From assembly GCA_963803875.1 (NCBI GenBank), contig CAWDOA010000006.1, positions 62,001-126,000 on the forward strand: DNA of 64,000 nucleotides. The letters are read 5' to 3'. Position numbers and translations under genes: made by a program. Under the pieces are notes generated by a model. The model did not search any database. It saw nothing but the letters and a program-made list of their open reading frames with translations, and was not told the DNA's origin. The stretch is from JABDIY01 sp963803875. Lineage in GTDB: Bacteria > Actinomycetota > Acidimicrobiia > Acidimicrobiales > SZUA-35. Below, piece after piece: positions 9,330-17,838 of the stretch; the first letter of the stretch is position 1, and every line of letters starts with the position of its first letter.

Positions 9330-9994
9330 CCATCCGTGTTGTCTTGGTTGATGACCAGGCCCTGATCCGAGCCGGGTTCAAGGCCATCATCAACTCGGCG
9401 CCCGACCTCGAAGTGGTGGGCGAAGCCGACGACGGCGCCGGCGCCGAGGACGTCATCCGGGAGACAAGGGCCGATGTGGTGTTGATGGACATCCGCATGC
9501 CGGGCCGCGACGGCATCGCCACCACCCGGGCGATCACCCGGGACGAGGATCTGGCCGGGGTGCGGGTGATCGTGTTGACCACGTTCGAACTGGACGAGTA
9601 TGTGGTGGCTGCCATGGGTGCGGGCGCCAGCGGCTTCCTCGACAAGGGCGTGGATCCTTCGGTGTTGCTCGACGCCATCCGGGTTGTGGCCGCCGGCGAT
9701 GCCCTACTCACCCCGAAGGCGACCCGAGCCCTGCTGGCGTCCCTCGGCGACGAGCCGGCAGCGGTTCAGGTCGACGAGGAAACCGTGAAGCACCTGACCG
9801 CACGGGAGCGGGAGGTTGTTGGCCTTGTGGGGCAGGGCCTGTCGAACGACGAGATTGCTGAACAGCTCTTCCTGTCGCCCCTCACCGCCAAGACCCACGT
9901 GAGCCGAGCCATGACCAAACTCCACGCCCGCGACAGGGCCCAACTGGTGGTTATCGCCCTCAAGACCGGACTCACAAAGCTGGATGATCTCTGA
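9326..9994 (+). CDS. LuxR/NarL-type response regulator
   Basis: A 222-residue two-component regulator. The receiver domain (about 1-120) has the acidic pair in VLVDDQ, the phosphorylated aspartate in VVLMDIRMPG and a conserved lysine in LDKG. The DNA-binding domain (about 155-215) is LTAREREVVGLVGQGLSNDE followed by an SPLTAKTHVSRAM recognition helix. The start ATG overlaps the kinase stop. The likely target is its own operon through the palindrome at 6219-6240, which is an inference. Confidence 0.95.
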   Translation: MTIRVVLVDDQALIRAGFKAIINSAPDLEVVGEADDGAGAEDVIRETRADVVLMDIRMPGRDGIATTRAITRDEDLAGVRVIVLTTFELDEYVVAAMGAGASGFLDKGVDPSVLLDAIRVVAAGDALLTPKATRALLASLGDEPAAVQVDEETVKHLTAREREVVGLVGQGLSNDEIAEQLFLSPLTAKTHVSRAMTKLHARDRAQLVVIALKTGLTKLDDL

Positions 9995-10064
9995 CTGGGC
10001 CAAAGGTCATCTCGACATCGGCACGCCCGTTACGGTTCACTGCACCGCCATCAAATCGTAGAGA

Positions 10065-10085
10065 CCCGTAACCAGGGGTTACGGG
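10065..10085. terminator. Terminator-like hairpin between convergent genes
   Basis: CCCGTAACC and GGTTACGGG form a perfect 9-base stem with a 3-base loop. A short CTTTGGTCT follows. It sits between the response regulator (plus strand) and the PLDc_N gene (minus strand), where a shared terminator is expected. The T-run is weak. Confidence 0.55.
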
Positions 10086-10092
10086 CTTTGGT

Positions 10093-10320
10093 CTAGGCGT
10101 AGGTTGCGCTGCCCAGCTTCCGTCGTGCGATGGTGAGGTAGAGGATGGGGCCGATCAGCGCCAGGAAGACCACCACCAGCGCCCATACCGCCTGGTTCTC
10201 TCCTGACCTGGTCCACGCCGATGCCGGCCGTCGCAAGAGGTCTATCAGGGCAATGATGGTGAGGAGTGGGCCGACCAGTATCAGTGTCAGGATCCCGAGT
10301 TCAGGGATGATGAAATTCAT
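10093..10320 (-). CDS. PLDc_N domain membrane protein
   Basis: A 75-residue protein with two transmembrane helices. The second is followed by ARRK. The pattern GPLLTIIALIDLLRRP ... NQAVWALVVVFLALIGPILYL is the small N-terminal domain found in phospholipase-D/cardiolipin synthase proteins (PLDc_N), here standing alone. Function of stand-alone forms is unknown. It ends an apparent minus-strand operon starting at 11195. Confidence 0.85.
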   Translation of the reverse strand: MNFIIPELGILTLILVGPLLTIIALIDLLRRPASAWTRSGENQAVWALVVVFLALIGPILYLTIARRKLGSATYA

Positions 10321-10462
10321 TCGCTGTGCTTCCTCTCACAACTGAGCCCGGCGACGGGCGTGTCGGTTTGTTGGTGAACAACCTCCGGAGCGTCCGCTCC
10401 AGTTCGTGACTTGAGTTTCGCTTCGCAGTGATCCTCCGGTACTTGTTTGGTTGACTGGCCAT
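10301..10462 (-). CDS. Possible small basic protein (53 residues)
   Basis: An ATG at 10462 has AAAGGA six bases upstream and opens a 53-codon frame, MASQPNKYRRITAKRNSSHE..., rich in Arg, Lys and Thr. Its stop overlaps the start of the PLDc_N gene by about 20 bases, and it begins 20 bases after the stop of the upstream gene. Position and ribosome site suggest it may be translated. No family is recognised. Confidence 0.35.
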   Translation of the reverse strand: MASQPNKYRRITAKRNSSHELERTLRRLFTNKPTRPSPGSVVRGSTANEFHHP

Positions 10463-10481
10463 GTTTGTTCCTTTCGTTGGG

Positions 10482-11195
10482 CTAGTCGCCGGCGACGAAG
10501 TAGATCCAGTCGCCGGTTTCGTGGATTGCGATCCGGTAGCCGATGTACGCCCCGAAGTCCTCGAACGAGCTCAGCTGGTCCTGGCTGTAGACCGTGGCGA
10601 GGCCGGCACGGTCGGCTTCGGAGACCTCGGCCCAGCTCCCGGAGAGGAATGCGTTTGGCCACACGTAGAACTCACCATCTTCGCTTTGCATCACGCCGTA
10701 GGGCTGATCGAGCAGCTCGACGAGGAACCGCACCGGCTCTCCGCCACGGGCCTCAGCCTCTGACCAGATGGTGAAGGCGTCACCGCCGCCGAAGCTTGCG
10801 ACGAACAGTTCGTCGGTGAGGTCGGCCAGGCTGGTGAGATCACAGTCGGCGGCGGCGGCGAGAATGGCTGCCCGCTTCGCAGCGACCGCCTCGGGAAGTC
10901 CGGCTTGATCCGAGGGGCTGGCGTAACCCGTGGCCGAGCATGACTCAGCGGGAGCCGGGCTGGCTGGTTCACTCGACTCGACCGGGGGAGCAAGGTTCGC
11001 GGGTGGATCGCCGGCTTCGAGTGTTACTGCGCCAACGACGAATGCGATCAGGCCGATCAGCATCGCGGCTGCGAGTCCCAGAATCGCGATGACGGCGATG
11101 AGGGCCCAGCCGAATCGGTTGTGGCTGTCGCTACCTGAGCCGCCGCTGCGAGCCATGTCAGGGGCGGGGCGAGAAGGGAGTTCGGTTGCGGTCAT
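10482..11195 (-). CDS. Membrane-anchored extracytoplasmic hypothetical protein
   Basis: About 237 residues from the ATG at 11195, where MTATELPSRPAPDMARS begins. A single transmembrane helix (WALIAVIAILGLAAAMLIGL) lies near residues 30-50. A Pro/Ser/Ala/Glu-rich linker follows, then a soluble domain of ~150 residues with two cysteines (ESCSATGY and AADCDLTS). The C terminus GYRIAIHETGDWIYFVAGD resembles the end of small secreted domains that test protein dose or water access, but no family is assigned. An open frame extends 30 codons upstream but looks non-coding. Confidence 0.65.
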   Translation of the reverse strand: MTATELPSRPAPDMARSGGSGSDSHNRFGWALIAVIAILGLAAAMLIGLIAFVVGAVTLEAGDPPANLAPPVESSEPASPAPAESCSATGYASPSDQAGLPEAVAAKRAAILAAAADCDLTSLADLTDELFVASFGGGDAFTIWSEAEARGGEPVRFLVELLDQPYGVMQSEDGEFYVWPNAFLSGSWAEVSEADRAGLATVYSQDQLSSFEDFGAYIGYRIAIHETGDWIYFVAGD

Positions 11196-11278
11196 TTCGG
11201 TTGTCGTGTTTTCACCTGGGTGGTTTCGGCCGGCACGATTGCCGGGCTCTGGACCAACTGAATCACATCGGAACGCGG

Positions 11279-11314
11279 CTGTCAATAGCTATTGCATGCA
11301 ATGGTCGTTGACAG
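11279..11314. promoter_or_regulatory. Dense palindromes upstream of the 11195 gene
   Basis: Three nested symmetries occur in 36 bases. CTGTCAA (11279) pairs with TTGACAG (11308). Inside are two overlapping perfect 12-base palindromes, CAATAGCTATTG (11283-11294) and ATTGCATGCAAT (11291-11302). GCTGTCAATAGC here is identical to 12 bases of the operator in front of the ArsR gene at 50863-50874. It lies about 85-120 bases upstream of the minus-strand gene start at 11195. Confidence 0.45.
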
Positions 11315-11420
11315 AGCACTTCTGCCCGACTCCGCCAAAGAGCTGCCAGTCCCGAGTACTACACCGCGGCCGGGCCGCCTGGACTTTTGTGGCCGTGGCG
11401 TTCGGGGTCGGAGCCCGGGT

Positions 11421-11933
11421 TCATGAGAACAGGTTGGTGATCAGTTCGGTTCGGTCGACGTTGCCGACGTGGGTGACCCATTCGTCTTGCATCTTGTAGA
11501 GCACCACGAACACCCAGATTGCGATGCGGTGGCGGGTGTAGATGTCGGCGACCTCGTCGGGTCGGAAGTGTCGGATGGTGGCGTAGATCAGGAACAGCGG
11601 CTCGAGGAAGTTGGGGAAGAAGAAGAACACGATTTCGTCGCCGGTGATGAAGAACAGCAGCTGGCCGACGGTGCGGAGGATGAACAGCGCGATGACCCAG
11701 CGGCTGATCTTCCAGTGTCGGGCTGCGACGACCATGCCCACGTAGGTGAACCAGTCGGCGGCTTTGTCGATGAGCTGGTAGGGCCCGTCGTCGAGGCCCA
11801 ATGGGATGAGGAGGTCACCGTCGACGGTATCGAGTACGAAGTTGGCCCATCCGGCTGCGAATGGGAACGGCACGATCAACACCGGAATGAGGAACTTCGC
11901 TACGACGATGCCGCCGATTGCGATCCATTTCAT
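11421..11933 (-). CDS. Hypothetical membrane protein (four helices)
   Basis: A 170-residue protein with about four hydrophobic segments, notably WIAIGGIVVAKFLIPVLIVPF at the N terminus and FILRTVGQLLFFITGDEIVF in the middle. The conserved-looking motif GDEIVFFFFPNFLEPLF and the final RHRIAIWVFVVLYKMQDEW suggest a single folded unit rather than a random frame. No family is assigned. It is flanked by non-coding gaps of 135 and 190 bases. Confidence 0.68.
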   Translation of the reverse strand: MKWIAIGGIVVAKFLIPVLIVPFPFAAGWANFVLDTVDGDLLIPLGLDDGPYQLIDKAADWFTYVGMVVAARHWKISRWVIALFILRTVGQLLFFITGDEIVFFFFPNFLEPLFLIYATIRHFRPDEVADIYTRHRIAIWVFVVLYKMQDEWVTHVGNVDRTELITNLFS

Positions 11934-12125
11934 GATGTACTCCTCGGCGCAGCGAGATTACTTGCGAGCAACGTAGGTCGCTGCTTGCACGACTGTATTC
12001 CACCGGACGGGCGTTCTCGAAGCTTTGGCGCGTGTTGCCACTTTGGCGGCGGTTGGTTTCCCCGGCCTCGGGTCACCCGAGCGGGAACTCTCCCACTGAC
12101 CCTCACGCTCGGCAACCCGTATGGT

Positions 12126-12533
12126 TCAGCACCCGGTGGCGTCACGCAGTGTTTGGCACGCCTGGGCGAGGCGGGCCGGCTCGAGTTTGGTGATCTGTCG
12201 CCGAAAGGCAGCTCGGGGAATGGTGTGAACGTTGTCGAAGTTGACGACACAGTTGGTTGGTACACCGTCGTCGGGTGTCAGCTCGAGCTCTGATACAAGA
12301 CCTCGTACTGTCCTTGTGATGGCCGCTACCACGACCGAACCGATGCGCTCAGCCACCGGGTCACGGGTGAGCACCAGAACTGGGCGGCCGCCCCCTGGGG
12401 TTTGGGCGAACCAGATTTGTACGTGGGATGTCGACTGCTTCGCTGCGGGGTCCGCCGTCAGAAGTCTGGCGCTGGTCGTCGAGTGCCGCCGGGCGCAACC
12501 GAGTCCAGCCGGTAGTGTTGCCCGGGTGTTCAC
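12126..12533 (-). CDS. MazF/PemK-type endoribonuclease toxin
   Basis: The MazF core begins at VQIWFAQTPGGGRPVLVLTRD. It continues with SVVVAAITRTVRGLVSELEL (the usual TRT-T region) and DGVPTNCVVNFDNVHTIPR, then ends in a helix, LAQACQTLRDATGC. These match the short MazF fold that cleaves mRNA. The only in-frame start is a GTG at 12533, giving 135 residues, of which the first ~40 do not match the family. A shift or an upstream start codon loss near 12435 is therefore possible. No antitoxin gene is visible upstream: the next gene diverges and overlaps head-to-head. Confidence 0.8.
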   Translation of the reverse strand: MNTRATLPAGLGCARRHSTTSARLLTADPAAKQSTSHVQIWFAQTPGGGRPVLVLTRDPVAERIGSVVVAAITRTVRGLVSELELTPDDGVPTNCVVNFDNVHTIPRAAFRRQITKLEPARLAQACQTLRDATGC

Positions 12534-13852
12534 CGTGCGCAGGGTTCTGCTGGGTCTGCTGGTGGTGGTGATCCTGGTGCTGGTGGGTGGCTACTGGTAT
12601 CAGCGGCCGCTTCTGTTCACCGGGACCGGCTATGCCGCCCACAACGCCTGTGCGGTGGAGAACATCTCAGAGCGCACCGACCCGGAGACCGATCTGCCGC
12701 CGAACCCGTTGGTGCCGTGGCTGCGTGCGAGCAGCAGCGACGATGGGACCACGAAAGCCTCCCTGGTCGGTGGTCTCGCCGCCCAGCAGACCTATTTCAC
12801 CGAGGGCTTCGGTTGCACCCTGGCCGATGATCCTCCCGAGCTGCCGGTGGCCACCGCTGTCAGCCCGAGCGCCAACCCGTTCGCCGCTTCGCCGATGCCG
12901 GCCATGGCACCGGATGTGGAGGCAGCCGTGTCCAAGGCCTTCGGCGATGATCTCGCTCCGTCGGACCAAGGAGGAGCTCGGCACCCGCGCCATCGTGGTC
13001 GTGAAGGGCGGCGAGCTCGTTGCGGAGCGGTACGCCGACGGCTTCGATCGGGACACCCCGCAGTTGGGCTGGTCGATGTCCAAGAGCGCAACCAATCTGC
13101 TGGTCGGCCGGCTCGTTCACGACGGAGTGGTCTCCCTCGATGACGATCAGCTCCGTCCGGAATGGACCGACAGCAGGGCCGACATCACTGTGGAGCAGCT
13201 GTTGCGGATGACGAGCGGGCTGTCGTGGGACGAGACCTATGACCTCGGTACCCCGATCACCCGGATGCTCTACCTCGAGCCGACATGGGCGGCTACGTCG
13301 CAGGCCAGGATCTCGCCCATGAGCCGGGCACGTACCAGCAGTATTCGAGCGGCAGCACCACCCTGCTGTGCGACATCTTGCTCGACGCCACAGGATACCG
13401 ACGCCGACCTGCCACGGCGGGAGCTGTTCGCACCGCTGGGCCTGTCGTCGGCGGTGCTCGAGCCGGACGCCGCAGGGACGCCGGTGTGTAGCTCGTACAT
13501 GTGGGCGACTCCGCGTGACTGGGCGGCCCTCGGTCAGTTCGCCTTGCAGAACGGCAGCTGGGCAGGCGAGCAGCTGCTGCCCGAGGGCTGGATGACTCTG
13601 TCAACCACAGCGGTGGATGTGGAGACCGAGGAGCTGGGATACGGGGCAGGTTGGTGGGTGAACCGTTTGCCAGACGGCACCGTGGTGCTCGACGAACTCC
13701 CCGCCGATTCCTACTTCGCCGAGGGCCACGACGGCCAATGGATCGTGGTGGTTCCCTCTGAAGATCTCGTGGTGGTTCGGCTGGGGTTCACACCCGAGCT
13801 CGACGATGAAGGCGTGATCGACCTGGTGGCCACCCTCATCGCCCAGAGCTGA
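12526..13852 (+). pseudogene. Beta-lactamase-fold serine hydrolase, three frameshifts
   Basis: A ~440-residue protein of the class C beta-lactamase/penicillin-binding family (PF00144). From a GTG at 12526 it has an N-terminal membrane anchor (LLGLLVVVILVLVGGYW). It then carries the SxxK nucleophile GWSMSKSATN, a Tyr motif in GTYQQYSSGST, and a C-terminal HDG in EGHDGQWIVVV. The frame changes near 12955, 13282 and 13395, and each shift is bridged by clear homology in the next frame. The hydrolase may act on peptides or esters outside the membrane. A copy of its last ~28 codons recurs at 16733-16820. Confidence 0.82.
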
Positions 13853-13863
13853 GGGGCCCCAAT

Positions 13864-14133
13864 GTGGAGATCTTGGGGGTTGAACGCAGCTTCGACGTGG
13901 AAGTGACCGAACAGATCCCGGGCCGGCGCGTGGCGTGGTCGACCAGCAGCGGGACCGAACACGCCGGGGTCGTGACATTCCATCATCTCGATGAGGATCA
14001 GTGCCGGGTGAAGTTGCAGATGGAGTTCGAACCGGAGGGCTTGATGGAGCAGCTGGCCGACAAGGCTCAAGTAGCCAGATTGGCGGCTGACTACGAGTTG
14101 GGTGAGTTCAAGAAGGTCGCCGAGTTCCAGCTA
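13864..14133 (+). pseudogene. SRPBCC (polyketide-cyclase-like) fragment
   Basis: The frame carries DVEVTEQIPGRRVAW, AGVVTFHHLDEDQCRVKLQM and EPEGLMEQLADKAQV. This is the second half of an SRPBCC/START-type cyclase domain. The first half is absent because the preceding gene ends at 13852, and the C terminus runs into unrelated sequence after ~14133. It is a gene remnant joined to the end of the hydrolase gene. Part of the frame stays open to 14379 by chance. Confidence 0.6.
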
Positions 14134-14183
14134 AGGCAGTGCAGCAGATACCGCTCATCGCGTGCATGTGCGACACTCGGGTC

Positions 14184-14573
14184 ATGGCAGCTTCAGGTGG
14201 TGACGAACCGGCGGGCTGGCGAGACAGGCTGGATCGGTTCTCGACCTGGCGGGCCGAGCTCAGCGAAGAAGCCGTGCTCTTGCCAAAGACACTGGCCGAG
14301 TTGCGCTCCACCATCGCGGACCTGCGCAAGGTCAGCACCCGGCTGGAGGCTGCCACCCAGGGCCTCGAGACCGCACTGAAGCTGGCTGAGACCAGCGGGA
14401 TCGCCCCGGTGGCCCGCCAGCTCGACTCGGCTGCCAATGAGATGGAGTCTCAGATGCGGGCGATCCGAGAGCAGATTCCAGCCGGTGATCTGATGGGCAA
14501 GGCGGTCGCCGATCTCCAGAAGACCGTTGATGCGTTCACGTCGCTGTTGCCGCGACCTTCCTCGGATCGGTAG
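14184..14573 (+). CDS. Hypothetical coiled-coil protein (phasin-like helix content)
   Basis: A ~129-residue soluble protein starting at MAASGGDEPAGW. Most of it is predicted helix with heptad-like spacing: LPKTLAELRSTIADLRKVST, RLEAATQGLETALKLAE and LDSAANEMESQMRAIREQ. It ends with DLMGKAVADLQKTVDAFTSL. There are no membrane segments or cysteines. Length and helical repeats recall phasins or other oligomerising scaffold proteins, but no motif proves this. It precedes the pterin dehydratase gene by 8 bases and may share its transcript. Confidence 0.6.
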   Translation: MAASGGDEPAGWRDRLDRFSTWRAELSEEAVLLPKTLAELRSTIADLRKVSTRLEAATQGLETALKLAETSGIAPVARQLDSAANEMESQMRAIREQIPAGDLMGKAVADLQKTVDAFTSLLPRPSSDR

Positions 14574-14581
14574 AAACAATC

Positions 14582-14824
14582 ATGTCGTGGACTGAAACCG
14601 ATGGACATCTCTCCCGAGAGTTCGAATTCGCCAACTTCGCCGACGCGTTCGCTTTCATGACGCGTGTGGCCTTCATCGCCGAGAAACTGAACCATCATCC
14701 CGAGTGGTCCAACGTGTACAACCGTGTGCGGATCTCACTCACCACCCACGATGAGGGCAACGTCGTAACCGACCTCGATCGGGCATTCGCAGAAGCGGTT
14801 GACGGGATCGAAGCGGGCAGCTAG
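14582..14824 (+). CDS. Pterin-4a-carbinolamine dehydratase family protein
   Basis: An 80-residue protein that dehydrates 4a-hydroxytetrahydropterin in the recycling of pterin cofactors. The active-site signature E-K-x-x-H-H-P-x-W-x-x-V-Y is present as EKLNHHPEWSNVYNRVRISL. The N terminus is ~10-15 residues shorter than in typical members but begins in the correct strand (LSREFEFANFADAFAFM). No aromatic amino-acid hydroxylase is nearby. Stand-alone forms are common in actinobacteria. Confidence 0.85.
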   Translation: MSWTETDGHLSREFEFANFADAFAFMTRVAFIAEKLNHHPEWSNVYNRVRISLTTHDEGNVVTDLDRAFAEAVDGIEAGS

Positions 14825-14908
14825 CTCAGTACTCGCGATCGTCTTGGCACGACAGGATGGACACGGTGCGTAACGTGGCGGTTGCACTTCTGGTCGGTGA
14901 CTGCCTGC

Positions 14909-15385
14909 CTACGCGGGCTGGCTTTGCTGTTTTCGCCATTTTTGCCAGTGTCGGTCTGGGGAGGGGGTGGGTATGCGTGTGCCGGTTGAGATCACGTCCC
15001 GTCTTGTAGCGACAATGTGGGGTGCGTGAAAGAGAGTTCGGCTTCGGGTGAGGATGCGGTGCCGGGTGGAGGTGGGGATCGCATCGATTGTGTAGACACC
15101 GCGGCGGAGGCGGCGGATGCGTCCGTTTCTGATTTCCCAGCGGAGTGCGTCGGAGACGACTTTGGAGGCCCGGCCCCATAGCGTGTAGCCGTCTTGGGCG
15201 AGTTGGTTCACCAACTGTTTGATGGTGGAGAGGCCTTGGGTGATGTAGGTGGTGAGTACGTATCGGAGGTCTCGGCCGGTGAGGGCGTTGTGGGTGTCGA
15301 TTGGTTCATAGCCTGGCTGTGGGCAGGCCGATGCGGCCCTGGTGGGCGGTTCGGGGTTATTCGGTTGTGGTTGGTATTCGTTCAT
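14909..15385 (-). CDS. Winged-helix-like small protein of DUF222 cassette, copy 2
   Basis: 158 residues from the ATG at 15385. The N-terminal ~45 residues are Pro/Gln-rich. The folded part begins PIDTHNALTGRDLRYVLTTY. It continues with a helix-turn-helix-like LSTIKQLVNQLAQDGYTLWG and RASKVVSDALRWEIRNGRIR and ends in a beta-wing, RRLRRGVYTIDA. It closes with a basic tail. A DNA-binding role is inferred. The gene overlaps the 3' end of the DUF222-HNH gene by 29 bases, and the same arrangement occurs at 33 kb. This copy is full length. Confidence 0.75.
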   Translation of the reverse strand: MNEYQPQPNNPEPPTRAASACPQPGYEPIDTHNALTGRDLRYVLTTYITQGLSTIKQLVNQLAQDGYTLWGRASKVVSDALRWEIRNGRIRRLRRGVYTIDAIPTSTRHRILTRSRTLFHAPHIVATRRDVISTGTRIPTPSPDRHWQKWRKQQSQPA

Positions 15386-16721
15386 GGCGTTTCCTGTGGT
15401 GGTTTCGTGCCCGAGTCGGGTGGGCTGTGGGGAGGGGAATGGTTTTCCAGCGTGTGCCCGTCGGGTTTGATCACGGTGAGCATCCGTTCGGGGTCGAGGA
15501 CGATCCGCCAGCCGTCGTCGTGGACTCGGTGGTGATGCACCGAGCAGAGGGGGATGAGGTTGTTCAGGTCGGTTGGTCCGCTGTGTGTCCCATTCGATGA
15601 TGTGGTGGATTTCGCAGTGGTCGAACCGGACCTCACATATGGCACAGGTGGGGTACATGACCCGGAGTGCTGCCCGTTGGGCGTCGGTGGCGGTCCGATG
15701 AGACCGGCCCGACAGCGAGTGCTCGGCCGGATGGTCCGAGGACTGTGTGGGTGATCCAGGCGTCACATAGCAGTTGGCGCAGGTTGGATAGTGGGATGTC
15801 GTTGCCGGCTCCGGTGTGTTTGGTCGTGTGGTCCCATACACCGGTACGGAGGGTGTCGAGATCACAGACGACGTGTATTGACGCCCTGCCTCGGGAACCG
15901 TTGGCCGGAGTCGATCAGTGATGTCAGAGCTTCGTGCGTTGAGGTGTTCGCCGTGATGCACCGGCTCACCGGCGTCGCTGGCTTGTTGAGCGAGCGTGCG
16001 TGCTTCGGCGTCTATTGCGTTCTGAACCATTTCGCCCGACACAGCGTCCAGGTCGAGGCGTGCTTGCCAGCGGCCATCACCACCGGTCCAGGACCGGAAC
16101 GTGTTCTTGTCGTGCTCGGTGCGTGTTCTGTCTCTCCGTCGTCGGAGATCCGGTCGGTAAGTCCACGGAGCCAGGAGGAGAACCGTTGCGGGTTCATGCG
16201 GGTGGCTTTGCGGGCGATCGATCCGTCGCGGCCGTCGAACTCGGTCTGCCATTGGGGGTTGTGACGCAACCGGTGGCGGGCCGAAGCGACGGTGTCGAGG
16301 TTGGCGGTGGGGACTGTCCCTGCCATGAACCCTCGGGTGAGGGATGGCAGCCTGTGGGCCAGTTCGGCTCGGCGTTGCACCCGGCGGGCCTCGGTGGTGG
16401 AGTGTTTCCCGGCGGTGGAGAACACGTCCTCAGCTGACAGGCCACCCAACACACCGAGGCGGGCCGCAGCCTCAGAGCCGACACCCTCCAATCGGCGGAT
16501 CACCCGCTGGTTGGCACGGACCAGATCGATGATCTCGTCCTCGGACAACCCGGCTATCGGCGCCTGATCCAGAAGCGACGCGTGTTCCCGCAAACACACA
16601 GACACCGACACCTCGGTACCGGTAGCGGGAGCGATCAACCTCATAGGTCCATCATGACCAAGGGGTATGACAGAGTTAGGGGCGCCGACGGCTCAGCTCC
16701 GGGCGATCAGGGCTGCACCTT
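15237..16721. repeat. Large direct repeat, copy 2 (DUF222 block)
   Basis: Near-identical to 3083-4583 in the same orientation. The match ends near 16721, just after a fragment of the CPBP gene 3' end (GGCGATCAGGGCTGCACCTT). Beyond it the sequences diverge. The presence of the last codons of CPBP here, without the rest of that gene, shows that the block at ~4 kb, next to the intact CPBP gene, is the likely donor for this end. Confidence 0.82.
15357..16644 (-). pseudogene. DUF222-HNH endonuclease (13E12-type), copy 2, frameshifted
   Basis: Starts MRLIAPATGTEVSVSVCLRE at 16644. The DUF222 region is open for 210 residues to 16012. The frame then changes near 16120, 15935, 15900, 15705 and 15600. 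The HNH motif (CAICEVRFDHCEIHHIIEW, then LNNLIPLCSVHHHRVHDD) is split by one of these. Joined length is about 428 residues, the same as copy 3. It shares with copy 1 an extra C in GGCCAAC (15900). It differs in where the nearby one-base insertion falls around 15700. Confidence 0.85.
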
Positions 16722-16732
16722 GAAACCGAGCG

Positions 16733-16820
16733 TGGTTATCAGTTCGGCTGGGGTTCACACTTGAGCTTGATGATGAAGGCGTGATCGAGCTGGTTGCCAC
16801 CCTCATCGCCGGAGCTGTGA
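16733..16820 (+). pseudogene. 3' remnant of a second beta-lactamase-fold hydrolase gene
   Basis: The stretch encodes VRLGFTLELDDEGVIELVAT and LIAGA. This closely matches the C terminus of the gene at 12526-13852 (VRLGFTPELDDEGVIDLVAT). Nothing of the upstream 400 codons is present. The remnant abuts the edge of large repeat copy 2. A paralogue was probably lost by the recombination that placed the repeat here. Confidence 0.65.
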
Positions 16821-16957
16821 GCGTTTCGACACTGTGCGTGACTGCCTGCAGCATGGGGTCGAAGCTCATCCAGAGGACTCGAGGGGCCTGGCCCTGTGAC
16901 AGTTCGCCAACCGGTCAGTGACACGGTGGTAGCGCCAGGATCGATGAGGAGAACACA

Positions 16958-17003
16958 ATGTACGACATCAACAATGTACGACATCAACCATGTACGACAT
17001 CAC
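16958..17003 (+). repeat. 16-base tandem repeat of a gene start (three copies)
   Basis: ATGTACGACATCAAC is repeated three times with a 16-base period. The first ATG follows a strong GAGGAGAACACA ribosome site. In the last copy the frame reads MYDITMRSR then stops; from the first ATG a 55-codon frame runs to ~17125. It looks like the start of a lost gene whose initiation region was tripled by slippage. Confidence 0.6.
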
Positions 17004-17175
17004 GATGCGCTCTCGTTGAACAGAGCGCTCGCGGCTGTGAAGCGTTTGCCCCGGTAACTGAGGCGCTCACTCAACACCGCAGGGCGTTCGGCGAGCGGAG
17101 GCCGCTCGAGGAACTGTGGTGTTGAAGCTGCGACACAGGTACTGTCGAAGAACGCAGACAGTAGGGAGCGAAGTC

Positions 17176-17838
17176 ATGCGACGAGCGCCTTGGATGGGCA
17201 CAACGTTGGTAAAGGTCATGTTCACTGTGGTCGTTTTCCTGACACTGTCGGCATGTGGGGGAGACGACGAACAGACTGAAACCGCCACCGACTCCACCGC
17301 GCCACCCGTTGCCGACGCTGAACCCGATCAGGCCGACACCGGCGACGCAGATGCGCCGACCGACACCGCAGAGAGTGCTGCAGAAGATGTCCCCGAGGTG
17401 GATGTGCCGGATGCAGGCGACTTCGACTTCGGCACCGGCGTCGCACGCGTGACCATTGGTGACACTTCGTACGAATTCGATCTCACGACGGGCTTCACGG
17501 TGTGTCAAGACATCTTCGGTGGCCTCCAGGTCGCCGGGAACGATGCTTCCGGTGAGGCGAACGTCGAGATGTGGATCCCGCCGACGGACTGGGAGACCTA
17601 TACCGACGATCGATATGACCCACCGTCGATCATCGTCGAGGACGACACCCTCGATGTCCGTTGGATCGCCGACTCGAACCGCGTCGAATTGATCGCCGAC
17701 TGGCCAGCGGCGAGCAATGTCGACAGCTACACCAAGAACGGCAATGCCTCGACAGGCACGGCGACGTTCGTCGATGACTACTCGTTCAGTGAAGGCGACC
17801 CAGTCGCGGGAACATTCGAAGTCGCCTGCGAGGGTTAG
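17176..17838 (+). CDS. Putative lipoprotein
   Basis: A 220-residue exported protein. The signal peptide ends in the lipobox LTLSACGG with the lipidated cysteine near residue 27. A ~55-residue Asp/Glu/Ala/Thr-rich linker follows. A C-terminal domain of ~130 residues then starts at FDFGTGVARVTIGDTSYEFD. It contains two further cysteines (FTVCQDIFGG and FEVACEG) that could pair. GGGAG lies before the ATG at 17176. No family is recognised; the domain looks like the small beta-rich lipoproteins common in actinobacteria. Confidence 0.75.
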   Translation: MRRAPWMGTTLVKVMFTVVVFLTLSACGGDDEQTETATDSTAPPVADAEPDQADTGDADAPTDTAESAAEDVPEVDVPDAGDFDFGTGVARVTIGDTSYEFDLTTGFTVCQDIFGGLQVAGNDASGEANVEMWIPPTDWETYTDDRYDPPSIIVEDDTLDVRWIADSNRVELIADWPAASNVDSYTKNGNASTGTATFVDDYSFSEGDPVAGTFEVACEG

